Below, piece after piece: positions 13,409 through 26,224 of a stretch of DNA of 64,000 nt. Positions within the stretch are counted from its first letter, which is position 1. Each line of letters begins with the position of its first letter. Position numbers and translations under genes: made by a program. The DNA is from Lonicera japonica (lineage: Eukaryota; Streptophyta; Magnoliopsida; Dipsacales; Caprifoliaceae): NCBI GenBank assembly GCA_021464415.1, contig CM038469.1:21905901-21969900 (forward strand). Reading direction: 5' to 3'. The notes under the pieces were generated by a model. The model did not search any database. It was given only the letters and a program-made list of their open reading frames with translations, and had not been told where the DNA came from.

Positions 13409-13800
13409 TGACTCTCCGAATCCTGTTTAGAGGAAATATCTTTCAGGACCCAGTTAATCATGGTGCCATGCACGACGGCGGGTTTGAAATTCATAACGTA
13501 AAATTGATGCGATAGAAAATTTCATGTAAGACTGCATTTTTAGAAAATTTGGATATGTAGAGTTTGTTTATAAAGAGAAACCAAATCTAAATATTAAAAG
13601 CCACACCAAGCATAGTTATCATTCAAACTTAGTCCTTAACAACCAAGCTAAAGTACAATAAGAAGCCTCCAACGAGGTCCTAACATAATAAGCTAACAAT
13701 ACGGAGACAACAAATAAGTTCTAATATTCATGAGGTGTATACGTATATAACATGAGCAAAATTTGAAGAACTATGGTCCTTTAGCCATGAAGGACCCCGG
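13409..13800 (-). repeat. Tekay-like LTR fragment
   Basis: It starts tgactctccgaatcctgtttagagg, which lines up with the first bases of the LTR at 4140 (tgacgccccaaaaatccagtttagagg). The phrase aagcctccaacgaggtcc also matches aaacctccaatgaggtccc at about 4400. It ends abruptly where the Tat element A LTR begins. There is no primer site to its left. Confidence 0.6.
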
Positions 13801-14767
13801 TGTGAACACCCCAATCCGCGACTCTCGTGCGAATATTGATTTTCTTTTAAAATAATCATCTTGCATTTAGTCATGAGTCATCATGCATGTAGAAGACTGA
13901 TAGGAAAGACTCTAATTTCGGACGCTGCAGGAGTCTGAGATAACCTTTGTTGCCTCTTCGCTTACTAGGACGGGGATCGACCTGCCAGGTCAGGTCGTAA
14001 GGTGCGGGGCCGCGCCCCGTTAGAGAGAGAATTTCTGAGAGAGAGTTTCTAGAGAGAGAAAGCTTTAGAGAGAGAAAGTTCTAGAGAGAAAAGGAGGCAA
14101 GCAAGGCAATCAAGGCAAGGCTCTCATTTCTTCTTCAGGCGCATCAGGTACGTCTTTCTACAACCTTTCTGAATTTCAATACTGCATTTAAATTCCTATT
14201 TAATACAGAAAATTAGATAACTTGCAAAGAAGTTCACTACTTTCAAAATAAATCCTTTATAAACTTTATAAGAAAACTAAAACTCATTTTGACACGTTTT
14301 CAAAACAAACAAAAATACAAAAATAGTTTCCGAAGAAAGGGACTACGAGACTCTGATTTCATTCCACGAATGAATACGTAGGCGCTCGCAAAGCTCGAGT
14401 TTGATTTCAAAAATATTGTTTTAAACTGAATTTGTTCGGAAAGGACTATTCTGAAATAATTCAAACTACTTGCAAGATATCTAAAATAGGAATTAGATAC
14501 ATGATCCATTAAGAGACTGAAAGGGCGAGTTAGGTGCCTAACACCTTCCCACTTCGTAACGTAGTTCCCGAACCTTAGCAAAGTAAATTTTCAAAATAAA
14601 ACTCTGGTTTCAAACGTATGAAAGATAGTTCGTTTTCGAATTATCCTTCGTACGATCTTTTGTTTGTTTTCTCGTAAAATAAATTGGCAACTCTACACAA
14701 CACGTTTTCAAGAAAACTGAGGACGAGGACTCTTCTCTCTCGGGTCGCGCTGGTCCGGATCCTCACA
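13801..14767 (+). repeat. 5' LTR of element A (967 bp)
   Basis: It begins TGTGAACACCCC and ends TCCTCACA. Compared with the LTRs of B it jumps from the GC-rich part (ggggccgcgccccgtt) straight into the GA-rich run near 14020. About 240 bp are therefore missing, including the TATA core and the palindromic repeats. This LTR probably cannot drive normal transcription. Confidence 0.85.
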
Positions 14768-14768
14768 G

Positions 14769-14786
14769 TGGCGACTTTGCTAGGGA
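14769..14786 (+). other. Primer binding site of element A (tRNA-Arg-like)
   Basis: TGGCGACTTTGCTAGGGA lies one base after the LTR end. It differs from the site in element B at two positions, both C to T or G to A. Tat/Ogre elements are known to use tRNA-Arg-type sites beginning TGGCGACTC. Confidence 0.75.
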
Positions 14787-15797
14787 TGGCGAGAACTAAG
14801 CTCTATTATAATGGATCATATATTTAATTCCTGTTATTTATTATGTATAGATCTTGTAAGCCTTAGTTCTAAAATAACATAGAAGCGATCTAGGTGGATA
14901 CCCTGATGCCTTTATTTGCTAACTATGTGAGGAAAATCTTTTTCATAATTAAAATTGTGTAAAACACTATAACAAACCCTAAAGCGTTGATCAATAATTA
15001 ACCGCCAGATTGTTATTTTGCACGCACTCATGTCTTATCATGCATTTTCGCGAGTGTGAATTTACCCTATCAACCTCGGGACCAGAGTCGTGACTAGGCC
15101 GCGGACTTGCGGGTCTGCACTAACCAAAAGCGCCTGGGACCACCCTCCATGGCCAAGTACTTACCGAGGTATATCGAGTGACGAGAACACTCACGTACCC
15201 GGGACGTATATCAAAAGGTCTTTGCACGTACCTGCGCTCTTGGGGTATATCGTAAGGCCTGCCAAATAGGAGGGAGCCTTAAACTTTACCCCCTTCAGCC
15301 ACGCTTGCATATAAGGGAGTCAGCTTAGAACACAAGATTTTATGCATTGTTTTAATGACCAACAGTCGTGAGAATCTAGTGAGCGAAAGCCCTGATTCCA
15401 TGAACAAAGCAACTCATGAGGAGAGAACTTACAGTATTTTCAAATGATTTTCCCGAAAACTCTTTTCAAAAATGATTTTCCAAAATTATAGACAGTCAGG
15501 GAAACCAGGGAATTCTATTCCTACCCTACCGCTATACGGGGCTCTTAAGTTGTCGCCGTTGGTCTGCTTTTGATCGCACCTAATAAGAAAACTTTTTGTG
15601 TGTTTATTTTTGTCCTGATCGATGTATTTCTGGATAAGGTCCGGCAATTTCTAAATGATATATTGTTGTTATTTTCCGGGGAAATTTGCGCAATCGAATT
15701 TGTCCTTTTTTCCGGCGTGTCAGATATTCATCCTGGCCTCTATTGGGCTAGAAGACATAGCACCGGGAGACTTATCAAACCAGATTCCTCTGAAGGC
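14787..15797 (+). other. Untranslated leader of element A
   Basis: This 1-kb stretch matches the leader of element B (20032-21146), except that B has about 100 bp more near 20625-20740. No protein domain is seen. It includes open frames upstream of the gag start at 15798. Confidence 0.6.
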
Positions 15798-18700
15798 ATG
15801 GACCAGAATACCCCGAGCCGGAATATGAATAATGCAGCGGATCTGCCGCCCGGTCCTTTTTACCCAAACCCAGGAATGCCGTAGAATAATACCGTTGGGG
15901 GTCAACCGCTACATATCACTCCGTCTCTGAATGTTGATCCAAACCTAGCCAGTTCGAGTGGAAACGTGAATGTTCCGTTACCAAATCCCGAAGATATGTA
16001 TCGGATGTTGATGAATTTGAACCGAAGCATGGCCATGTTATTAAGTGACAATAAAAATACTCGTGCCAAGCTGGACGAGTTGGCTAAAGGGCGCATGACA
16101 GGACCGCCAAGAGAAACTCCGGTTATTCTACCACCACCACTCTCAGTTCATACCGTAGTACCACCACCGTATGAACAGTTGAACTAACCCAAACCCATGC
16201 ATGATCCGGTCGGCAATTGGTTACAACAGGACCCGACCAATCAAGCCCCTCCACAGATGCAACCGATCCATGAACCGTACCACGATCCGTATTATGATCC
16301 AATGAGAAGGCCCATGAGTATCCAAGGGGAGGGCCCCTCACCAATGGAAACTTACCAGGGAGATAAAGACCTGTCTGAGCTTAAGGAGCAATTGAAAGCA
16401 CTTACCCAAAAAGTAGCGGAAAGTTCGAACGATTTAACCCAGATGCAAAGCTACAACTTATACCCTGAGGCTCATTATCCAGTGGGCTTTAAGATGCCCT
16501 CCATCCCAAAGTTTACAGGAACTACACCACCGGAGCTCCATCTGAAATCCTATGTCCGTTCAATGAGAATTTATGATCTCGGTGAAGCTGAATTGGCCAA
16601 TTCCTTTCATCTCACTTTGGCAGGACCAGCCCAGAGTTGGTTTTTGAACCTTGAAAAGCACCGTGTCAGATCATGGTCCACCATCGTCCAAGAGTTTGTG
16701 TCGTAGTACAAGACTAATGAGGAACTTAAAGTTACAAGGAAACATCTGGAGATGGCTAAGCAAAAAGAGAATGAGAGTATTAGTGAGTTTGTTACAAGAT
16801 GGAGGGAATTGGCAACCCAAATGGTGGAGCGCGTAGATGAAGAGGAACACTGGGAATGATCGTGAAGAATTTGAAACCAGATATTCGGACTCAAATGGGA
16901 CACCAGTTCTTTAGTAGTTTCAAGGCCCTACTCCATGTTGGCAACGAAATTGAGGAGGAATTAGCAAAGCATGCCGAAATTAAAAAGTCCACCTCACAGT
17001 ACAAGAAGACTTCTACGTCAGCCATCAATCAAGTCACATCTTCTGGGTCCTATGGTAGGGGATATTCCAACAACCCCTATGGTCAAAACTCTGTAAAAAA
17101 CATTGGGGATTATCCTACACTGGGGTATCGTAACAACAATAACAATAATCCCAGGACATTTGATCAGAATCGCTCACGAGATAGACACTTTTCACAATTA
17201 CCGGGACCGTTGGGAAAGGTTTTTGAACAATTAAAAGAAGTTGGGATTATGTACCCCATGAATCCGAGGCCATTACCACAACAGATACCACCTCATTGGA
17301 ACATGAATGAACATTGCGAATACCACCAAGGTTTCGGACACACCACCGACAGTTGTATGGCCCTGCGGCATGCTATCCAGAACTTAATTGATTGCAAAAG
17401 AATTCCTAATCCGTCAGCCCTGAATGTCGCAAGGAATCCCCTTCCCAATCACCGAATCAATGCTATCGAGGAGGATTCAGATTTACCAGATCCTGTATTC
17501 TTGATCAAACCCGCCATGGATACAGAAAATGTTAAAGTGTTGAAATTTAGCTGTCCAAAATCTTCTCCCGCAATCATCCAATACACTCCCCCAAAGTCCC
17601 AGAAATTTGTCGAAGAGATTGAAGATGAAACATTATTGGGGTTATGCGTTGATGAAACATGCACCACACAGACACGAGAGATAGTTAGCCCAAAAGTTCA
17701 TGTGGATGGGCTGGTAAACAAATGTAGTTATGTATCTGGCCGGTCTTGGGCTCGGTAAACAGAATCAAGGGATCGCCCGGTTCCACAGTTTAAAGGCAAC
17801 CCGAAGCGACAGGGGCTCGGATATAGCCAAGGAAAAACAATAAAAAGGGACACCCATCCAAAAAAGTATTCGTCACAGATAAACATTATCGCCTTCGACT
17901 GGAACACAGTCTCGCAAATCAACGAAAAATCATCTCCAATCCGGTTGAAATACCTGAAGGGGCAAGTGATCCGGTCGCGACATGGGTCCAACAATTGACC
18001 CGTTCTGGGAGGGTGTACCAGCCGTCGAATACCAAGCAACCTATTGATGTCACTCTTCCCAAGGAACCGGCAAAAGATCCGGAAGAAGGGCGTGTAGTTG
18101 AACAGTTGAAGAAAACACAAGCCCAAATTTCAATCTGGGGACTCTTGGTGGCATCCAAGCCACATCGAATGGCGCTAATGAAAATGTTAGATGAATCGGT
18201 TGTTCCTCTTGAATCCACCCCAAATGAGTTAACAGCAATGATCACTTCAATAGGGGTGCAAAAACAAGTTCTTGGGTTTTTTGATGAAGATCTATTGCCA
18301 CTTGGCCGGGAACATAACCAAGCTCTGCATTTCACCGTTGTGGCTTGTGGGATGTCTATACCGTACGTTCTTGTGGATAACGGTTCTACGATTAACATGT
18401 GCCCTTTAAAAATCGCTGTCCGTTTGGGTATTGATTTAACTGACATGGAAGAATCACCAGTCACGGTTTGAGCATACGACAATACCAAGCGAGATGTTTT
18501 GGGTTCCGTCATGCTGGGTATGCAAATAGGACCGGCTACATTTAACACTGAATTTCAAGTCATTGATATCCCGTCGAGCTTCAATTTGTTACTAGGACGA
18601 GTTTGGTTGCATGAGGTGGGTGCACTTCCTTCTTCCCTTCATCAAAAGATAAAGATACCTTTCAACGGGGATGTCATCGTCATTAAGGGAGATCCTGAAA

Positions 18701-18802
18701 GGGCAATAGTGCCGAAAAACTCACTAGTATTGGGAATCGAAAGCCAAGATGTTCAACTTGGGGGATTTTCATATGAACCAAAGGTGCAAACTCTTACCAC
18801 AC
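15798..18802 (+). pseudogene. gag-protease remnant of element A
   Basis: The gag start (MDQNTPSR) is followed by sequence closely matching the gag and protease of element B. It has in-frame stops at 15882 (TAG), 16185 (TAA), 16704 (TAG) and 18469 (TGA), and frameshifts near 16850 and 17700-17990. The first three stops replace CAG, CAA and CAG in B. Recognisable parts are the gag core (KFTGTTPPELHLKSYVRSM), a knuckle-like CEYHQGFGHTTDSC, and the protease motif DNGST. The reading is cut at 18802 by the LTR of element B and resumes at 35171. Confidence 0.85.
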
Positions 18803-20012
18803 TGTGAACACCCCAATCCACGACTCTCGTGTGAACATTGGTTTTCTTAAAACAAGCATCTTGCATTTTTTGTGTTGAGTTGTCATGCATATAGAAGACC
18901 GATAGGAAAGACTCCATTTTCGGCCGCGTTGGGAGTCTGGTATAACCTTGGTGGCCTCTTCGCTTACTAGGACGGGGATCGACCTGTCGCAGCCCCCTGT
19001 CGCAGCCCCCTGTCGCACGACCTAGCCCCACGCCCTGCGGCTACCCCCTGCGGTTGGCCTCTTTTGGGGCATTTTTGGCGAGATTTTGCTATAAATAGGA
19101 CCCTTGGGCTCTCATTTGGGGGATCAACACTCAATAGTGTTTTTAGTAAGTAGAAACTCTGTCAAAATCTTTAGAGAGTCATTTTAGAGAAATTCAGAAA
19201 GAGAATTTCTAGAGAGAGAAAGTTTTAGAGAGAGAAAGTCTAGAGAGAGAAAGTTTTAGAGAGAGAGAAGGAAGCAAGCAAGGCAACTAGGCGAGGCTGT
19301 TATTCTTCTTCAGGCGTATCAGTTTCCAAAAGAAAGGAACAAGCAAGGCAACTAGCGAGGCTCTTATTCTTCTTCAGGCGCATCAGGTACGTCTTTCTAC
19401 AACCATCCTTAATTTCAATACTGCATTTAAATTCGTTTTAATACAGAAAATTAGATAACTTGCAAAGAAGTTCACTGCTTTCAAATAAATCCTTTCTAAG
19501 TTTTACAAGAAAACTAAAATCCGTTTTGACACGTTTTCAAAAAAAAACAAAAATACAAAAACAGTTTCCAAAAGAAAGGAACTACGAGACTCTGATTTCA
19601 TTCTACGAATGAATACGTAGGCGCTCGCAAAGCTCGAGTCTGATTTCAAAATATTGTTTTAAACTAAATCTATCCGGAAAAGACTATTCTGAAAACCATT
19701 CGAACTACTTGCAAGATATCTAAAAATAGGAATTAGATACATGATCCATTAAGAGACCGAAAGGGCGAATTGGGTGCCTAACACCTTCCCAATTCGTAAC
19801 GTAGTTCCCGAACCCTAGCAAAGTCAATTTTCAAAATAAATCTCTGGTTTCAAACGTATGAAAGATAATTCGTTTTCGAATTGTCCTTCGTACGATCTTT
19901 TGTTTGTTTTCTCGTAAAACAAACTGGCGACTCTACAAAACACGTTTTCAAAATAAAACCGAGAACGAGGACCACCTCTTCTTCTCTCGGGTCACGGGTC
20001 CGGATTCTCACA
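18803..20012 (+). repeat. 5' LTR of element B (1210 bp)
   Basis: TG...CA ends. From the start to about 19050 it is essentially identical to the 3' LTR. Further on there are a handful of substitutions and several indels. It contains GC-rich CCCCTGTCGCAG repeats, the TATA core, and a long GA-rich run (agagagagaaag) near 19200-19270. Confidence 0.93.
19089..19099 (+). promoter_or_regulatory. TATA core of the LTR promoter (CTATAAATAGG)
   Basis: CTATAAATAGG lies just downstream of GC-rich repeats and upstream of the GA-rich part. The same core is at 34268-34278 in the 3' LTR and, reversed, at 9511-9522 in the solo LTR. It is the probable start region for the genomic transcript. Confidence 0.7.
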
Positions 20013-20013
20013 G

Positions 20014-20031
20014 TGGCGACTCTGCTGGGGA
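20014..20031 (+). other. Primer binding site of element B (tRNA-Arg-like)
   Basis: TGGCGACTCTGCTGGGGA follows the LTR end after one base. Its complement ends in GAGTCGCCA, as plant tRNA-Arg(ACG) does, with two mismatches further in, by memory of that tRNA. Confidence 0.8.
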
Positions 20032-21146
20032 TTCCTCGAGAACTAAGCTCTGTTATAATGGATCATATATTTAATTCTTATTATTTATTAGGTATAGGTC
20101 TTGCAAGCCTTAGTTTTAGGATAACATAGAAGCGATCTAGGGGGATACCCTAATGCCTTTATTTGTTAATTATGTGAGGAAAAATCTTTTTCATAATTAA
20201 AATTGTGTAAAATGCTGTAACAAATCCTAAAGCATCGATCAATAATTAACCGCCAGATTGTTATTTTGCACGCACTCACGTCTTATCATGCATTTTCGCG
20301 AGTGTGAATTTTACCCTATCAACCTCGGGACCAGAGTCGTGACTAGGCCGTGGACTTGCGGGTCCGCACTAGCCAAAAGCGCCTGGGACCACTCTCCTTG
20401 GCCAAGTACTTACCGAGGTATATAGAGTGACGAGAACACTCACGTACCCGGGATGTATATCAAAAGGCCCTTACACGTACCTGCGCTCTTGAGGTATATC
20501 GTAAGACCTGCCAAATAGGAGGGAGCCTTAAACCTTACCCTCTCCAACCACGCTTGCATATAGGGAAGTCAGCCTAGAACACAAAGATTTTAGCATCGTT
20601 TTAAATGACCAACAGTCGTGAGAATATAAACCAGCTAAGGCCCTGCCGTTTATACTATGATGGTTTCGACAGGTACGGCCGGAGGCTGTCCGACCTTCGC
20701 CGTAAAAATTCACGAGGACTGAATCCTCGTAATTTTCCTAATGTTGATTCCATGAATAAAGCAACTCATGAAGAGAGAACCTCCCGTGATTTCCAAATGA
20801 TTTTTCTAAAAACTCCCTTTTTTGAAATGATTTCTCAAAACTATAGACGATCAGGGAACCCATGGAATTCTTTTCCTACCCTATCTCTATACGGGGCTCT
20901 CAAGTTGTTGCCGTCGGTCTGTTTTTGATCTCACCTAAAGAAAATCTCTTGTGTGTTTTTTTTCGTCCCGATCGATGTATTTCTGGATAGAGTCCGGCAA
21001 GTTCTAATTGATATATTGTTGTTTTCCGGGGGGAATGTGCGCTATCGAATTTGTCCCTTTTTCCGCATCAGACATTCACACTGGCCTCTGCGTGGGCCGG
21101 AAGAGATAGCACCGGTAGACTCATCAGACCAGACTCAGCTGACAGC
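20032..21146 (+). other. Untranslated leader of element B
   Basis: The leader is not coding for a recognised domain. Relative to element A it has an extra segment near 20625-20740, which includes an inverted repeat CGAGGA/TCCTCG. A dense set of phrases such as 'gaccagagtcgtgactaggccg' is shared with the leader of A. Confidence 0.6.
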
Positions 21147-22292
21147 ATGGATCAGAATACGCCAAATCGAAGTGGGAACAACCAATACAACAATGCAGCG
21201 GATCATCCGCCGCCCGGTCCGTTTTACCCAAACCCGGGAATGCCACAGAATAATACCGCTGGGGGTCAGCCACTGCATCACACCCCATCTCTTAATGCCG
21301 ATCCGAACTTGCCTAGTACAAGTGCAAACATGAACGCTCCATTGCCAAACCCTGAGGACATGTATAGGATGTTAATGAACCTGAACCAAAGCATGGCCAT
21401 GTTGCTCAGTGATAATCAAAACACTCGTGCCAAGTTGGACGAGTTGGCTAAAGGCCGCCTGGCAGAACCTCCGAGGGAAACTCCGATTATTCCTCCACCA
21501 CCACCACCACCGGCACTCTCAGTCCATACAGAAGCACCACTGCCGTTCGAACAGTTGAACCAACCCAAACATATGCAGGATCCAGTTGGTAATTGGTTAC
21601 ACCAAGATCTCATCAATCAAGCCCCTCCACAATTGCAACCGGCCCACGAACCCTATCATGATCCATACTATGAACCGATGAAGAGGCCTATGAGTATCCA
21701 AGGGGAGGGCCCCTCACCAGTGGAAGGTTACCGGGGGGACAAAGAATTATCTGAACTCAAGGAACAACTGAAAGCCTTAACCCAGAAGGTCGCAGAAAGC
21801 TCAAATGATTTGACCCAGTTACAGAGCTACAATTTGTACCCGGAGGCTCATTATCCGGTGGGATTTAAGATGCCGTCGATTCCAAAGTTTACAGGAACTA
21901 CACCGCCGGAACTCCACCTGAAATCATATGTCCGCTCCATGAGAATCTATGATATTGGGGAAGCTGAATTGGCTAATTCTTTTCATCTTACGCTAGCTGG
22001 ACCGGCTCAGAGTTGGTTTTTGAACCTCGAAAAACATCGGGTTAGATCGTGGCCAGCCATTGTCCAAGAGTTCGTGGCACAGTACAAAACCAATGAAGAG
22101 CTTAAAGTCACAAGAAAACATTTGGAGATGGCTAAACAAAAAGAGAATGAAAGTATTAGCGAATTTGTTACAAGGTGGAGAGAATTGGCTGCCCAAATGG
22201 TGGAACGCTTAGATGAAGAAGAACAGTTGGGAATGATAGTGGAAAATTTGAAACCCGAAATTCGGGCTCAAAATGGGTCATCAGTTCTTTAG
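21147..22292 (+). pseudogene. gag: gag of element B (N-terminal part)
   Basis: The reading frame opens further upstream, but the ATG at 21147 (MDQNTPNRSG) matches the start seen in element A. The protein begins with a proline- and asparagine-rich stretch, then an oligo-proline run, a short coiled-coil-like stretch (LKEQLKALTQKVAESS), and the retrotransposon gag core with FHLTLAGPAQSWF. It forms the particle shell in the cytoplasm. An extra A near 22270 (CTCAAAATGGG here, CTCAAATGGG in A) throws the frame, which ends at 22292. The gag continues in the next frame from 22273. Whether the indel is real or an assembly error is open. Confidence 0.85.
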
Positions 22293-24945
22293 CAGGTTCA
22301 AGGCTCTGCTCCATGTGGGTAATGAAATCGAGGAAGACCTGGCCAAACAAGCCGAAATCAAGAAGTCTGCCTCTCAATACAAAAAGACTTCTACATCTGC
22401 TGTCAATCAAGTAACGTCCTATGGGTCATATGGTAGAGGATACTCCAACAACCCTTATAGTCAAAGCTCTGTGAAAAATATTGGGGATTATCCTACACCG
22501 GGGTATCGTAACAACAATAATAACAACCCCCGGACGTTTGATCAGAACCGCTCACGGGATCGACATTTTTCACAATTACCGGGGCCGTTGGGAAAAGTTT
22601 TTGAGCAACTGAAAGAAGCTGGGATCATGTATCCCATGAATCCGAGACCTCTACCACAACAGATACCGCCTCATTGGAACATGAATGAGCGGTGCGAATA
22701 TCACCAAGGGTTTGGGCACACTACTGATAGCTGTATGGCTCTACGGCATGCTATCCAGAACCTAATTGATAGCAAGAGAATCCCAGATCCGTCAGCCCCA
22801 AATGTTGCCAGGAATCCCCTTCCTAATCACCGAATCAACGCTATCGAGGAGGATTTGGAATTTCCAGATCCTGTACATCTGATTAAACCTGCCTCGAATA
22901 CAGACAATGTTGAAGTGTTGAAATTTGGCTATTTAGAGCCTTCACCCATAGTCACCGAATGCATTCCCCCGAAGTCCCAGAAAATCGTCAAAGATGCCAA
23001 AGATGAAACCTTATTGGGACTATGTGTTGATGAAACTCGAACCACCCAGTCACAAGAGATATTTATCCCGAAGGTTAGAGGCTGGATGGAGCAAATGAAG
23101 TTTATACCCGGTCTTGGGCTTGGCAAACAAAATCAAGGGATTGCCCACTTTCCACAACTTGGTGGCAATCCGAGACGACAAGGAGTTGGATATAACCGAG
23201 GAAAAACGGAAAAAAGAGACACCCATCAACGTGCATATTCCTCGGAAATAAACATGATTGCTTTTGATTGGAGTAAAGTTTCCCAAACCGAAGAAAAGTC
23301 GCCTCCGGCCCCCGTTGAGATAACTAAAAAAGCAAATGATCCAGTTGCAACGTGGGTTCAACAGTTGACCCGTTCGGGGAGAGTTTACCAACCGTCAAAT
23401 GCCAAGCAACCTACCGATACCTCTGCTCCCAAAGAATCCGCAAAGGATCCGGAAGAAGGGCGCGTTGTTGAACAGTTGAAGAAAACACAAGCCCAAATCT
23501 CAATTTGGGGACTCCTAGTGGCATCCAAACCACATCGGATGGCCCTAATGAAAATGTTAGACGAATCAGTTGTTCCTCTGGAATCCACCCCAAATGAGTT
23601 AACCGCAATGATCGCTTCAATGGGGGTACAAAAGCAAGTACTTGGGTTTTCCGATGAAGATCTGTCACCGCTCGGTCGCGACCATAATCAAGCCTTACAC
23701 ATCACCGTCGTAGCCTATGGGATGTCTATACCTTATGTTCTTGTGGATAACGGCTCTACAATTAATGTGTGTCCTCTGAAAACCGCCGTTCGTTTGGGTA
23801 TTGACCTAACTACATTAGAAGAATCGCCAGTCACAGTCAGGGCATACGACAACACCAAGAGAGAAGTACTGGGTTCCGTCATGCTAAGTATGCAAATTGG
23901 GCCGGCCACGTTTACCACTGAGTTCCAAGTCATTGATATTCCATCAAGCTTCAACTTGCTATTGGGACGAGTTTGGCTACATGAGGTTGGGGCACTTCCT
24001 TCCTCACTTCATCAAAAAATGAAAATACCTTTTAATGGCGACATTATCATCGTTAAAGGAGATCCTGAAAGAACGATAATGCCGAAAAATTCGCCAGTAT
24101 TAGGGATCGGAAGCCAAGATGTCCAACTCGGAGGATTTTCATATGAGCCGAAAGTACAAACTCTCACCACCCAAACTGTGAATTACCTTCCCCCCGATGA
24201 CATGACAACAATGAAGGCGCAAGTTGTACAGATGATGAGGAAGATGAAATTCTTACCGGGAATTGGCTTGGGCAAATACAAAGCCGGCATTGCGCAAATG
24301 ATTGAGCCTTACCAACAACCGAGGCCTCTTGCTGGGTTGGGATATACGGGAAATGATGACAGCATAAAAAGTGCCGTATTCACTGACATATCATTAAACG
24401 GGTGGTTCGTGAAAGAGGGTGAAGACTTCCCTTACTGCGGATTTCAAGAACCTTGGGTAAATGAAGAGGGAAAGCGCCAGCCGGGATTAGAAATTTTCTT
24501 CGAAGAAGACTTGTATATAAGCGAAGGTTTTACTCATACCTTCTCATCAAAGCTGAAAATAACCAAGCCACCTGCCGAGCCACTGGAAGATGAAGATATG
24601 TTGGGTGACATGTTTGAGGTTATGGCAATTGAGGAAGAAGACTATCTCGATGACCCTGTTCATCTCATACGGCCTGTTGAAGAAGAAAAAAAGAAAAAGA
24701 GAGAGAGGAATGTTGATAGAAATGTACGAAATTTAGAATGTATGCTATCTATACCAAATGATGTTTCTATCAATAAAATTGACAATCTTTCCCCTTACTT
24801 TGATTCTTGTGATGTTGAAGTAATGAATGAAAATTTGAATGATGAACAAACAATACAACCTATTGAAGGGGACACAGTCACGATAAATTTGGGAACAACT
24901 GATGACAAAAAAGAGATAAAAAATTGGGGCCGAATTAAGCCATGA
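22273..24945 (+). pseudogene. gag C-terminus, protease and G-patch-like region of element B
   Basis: This open frame has 890 codons. In order: the end of gag; a knuckle-like motif CEYHQGFGHTTDSC at residue 141 with spacing C-x2-H-x4-H-x4-C; a glycine motif GLGLGK near 280; the aspartyl protease motif DNGST at 492-496; and a second glycine motif GIGLGK near 662. An acidic tail follows. G-patch-like motifs next to protease are a known trait of Ogre-type elements. The frame ends at 24945 because of one extra A in a run (GATAAAAAATTGGGG) compared with element A. Downstream RT lies in another frame. Confidence 0.88.
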
Positions 24946-26224
24946 TGAAAAAATAAACTTAGAAAATTTGTTGAAAGAGTTTGTTAATGTTTTCGCTTGG
25001 TCATACGCTGATATGCCGGGTTTAGACGCCAACATTGTGATGCATGAAATACACACTAAACCGGAATGCAAACCTGTCAAACAAAAGCTAAGAAAACTAA
25101 TACCTGAATGGTCGCTCAAGGTAAAAGAGGAAGTCACGAAGCAATTGGATGTCGGATTCATACGGGTTGTTGAATACCCTACTTGGTTAGCCAACATAGT
25201 GCCGGTACCAAAAGCAAATGGCAAAGTACGGGTTTGTGTCGATTATCGCAATTTAAATGCTGCATGTCCAAAAGATGATTTTCCACTGCCAAACATTGAT
25301 CTCATTGTCGACAACACTGCAAATCATGCTTTAAAATCATTAGTTGATGGGTTTGCCGGATATATCCAAATCAAAATGCATCCTGATCATCAGGAAAAGA
25401 CGGCTTTTATAACTCCATGGGGTACATATTGTTACACTGTCATGCCATTTGGGTTGAAAAATGCCGGGGCCACGTATCAGCGAGCGGCAACTACTCTATT
25501 GCATGATATGATCCATAAGGAAGTCGAAGTGTATGTCGACGACATGATCATCAAATCATTAGACCGTGCAAGTCATGTGGAAACTCTTCGCGTCTTCTTC
25601 GAACGGCTTATGCAATTTCAAATGCGTTTGAATCCTCAGAAATGTGTATTCGGGGTCACAAAAGGCAAGATGCTGGGGTATATAGTCAGTAGAAAAGGAA
25701 TCGAAGTGGATCCAGCAAAGGTTAAAGCTATTCAAGAAATGCCAGTCCCTAAAACCGAAAAAGAAATACGGGGTTTTCTCGGGAGACTACAGTTCATCAG
25801 CAGATTCATTTCACAGTTGACTCGAACGTGTGAGCCGATTTTTAAACTACTCCAAAAGAGCTCGGATGGGAAATGGAACGAGCAATGCCAAGAAGCATTC
25901 GGTAAGATTAAACAATATTTGGCCAAGCCACCAGTCTTGGCGCCTCCCCAAGTAGGCATTCCGTTGATACTATACATGTCAGTCAACGACTCATCAGTCG
26001 GGGCAATGTTAGCACAACATTTGTTGAAAGCGAGAATTGAACAAGCAATATACTACCTCAGTAAAAAGTTTTCTCCAGGGGAACAAAATTATACGACTTT
26101 AGAGAAATCATGTGCTTCGCTGGTTTGGGCCACCCAGAAATTACGGCATTATATGTTGGTTTTTTCCGTGATCTTAATCTCTCGCTTGGATCCTTTGCGA
26201 TACTTATTCGAAAGCCAGTGTTGA
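24946..26224 (+). pseudogene. pol: Reverse transcriptase and first RNase H of element B
   Basis: The open frame from the Met at 24968 runs to 26224, and the same domain starts slightly upstream. It contains RT blocks VCVDYRNLNAACPKDDFPLP, MPFGLKNAGATYQ and the active-site YVDD at residues 189-192. It then has a degenerate RNase H whose first catalytic block reads LYMSVNDSS, unlike the CDAS of a normal domain. Tat-lineage elements carry such a weakened first RNase H. The frame is lost near 26210 by a 1-nt difference from element A. Confidence 0.9.
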
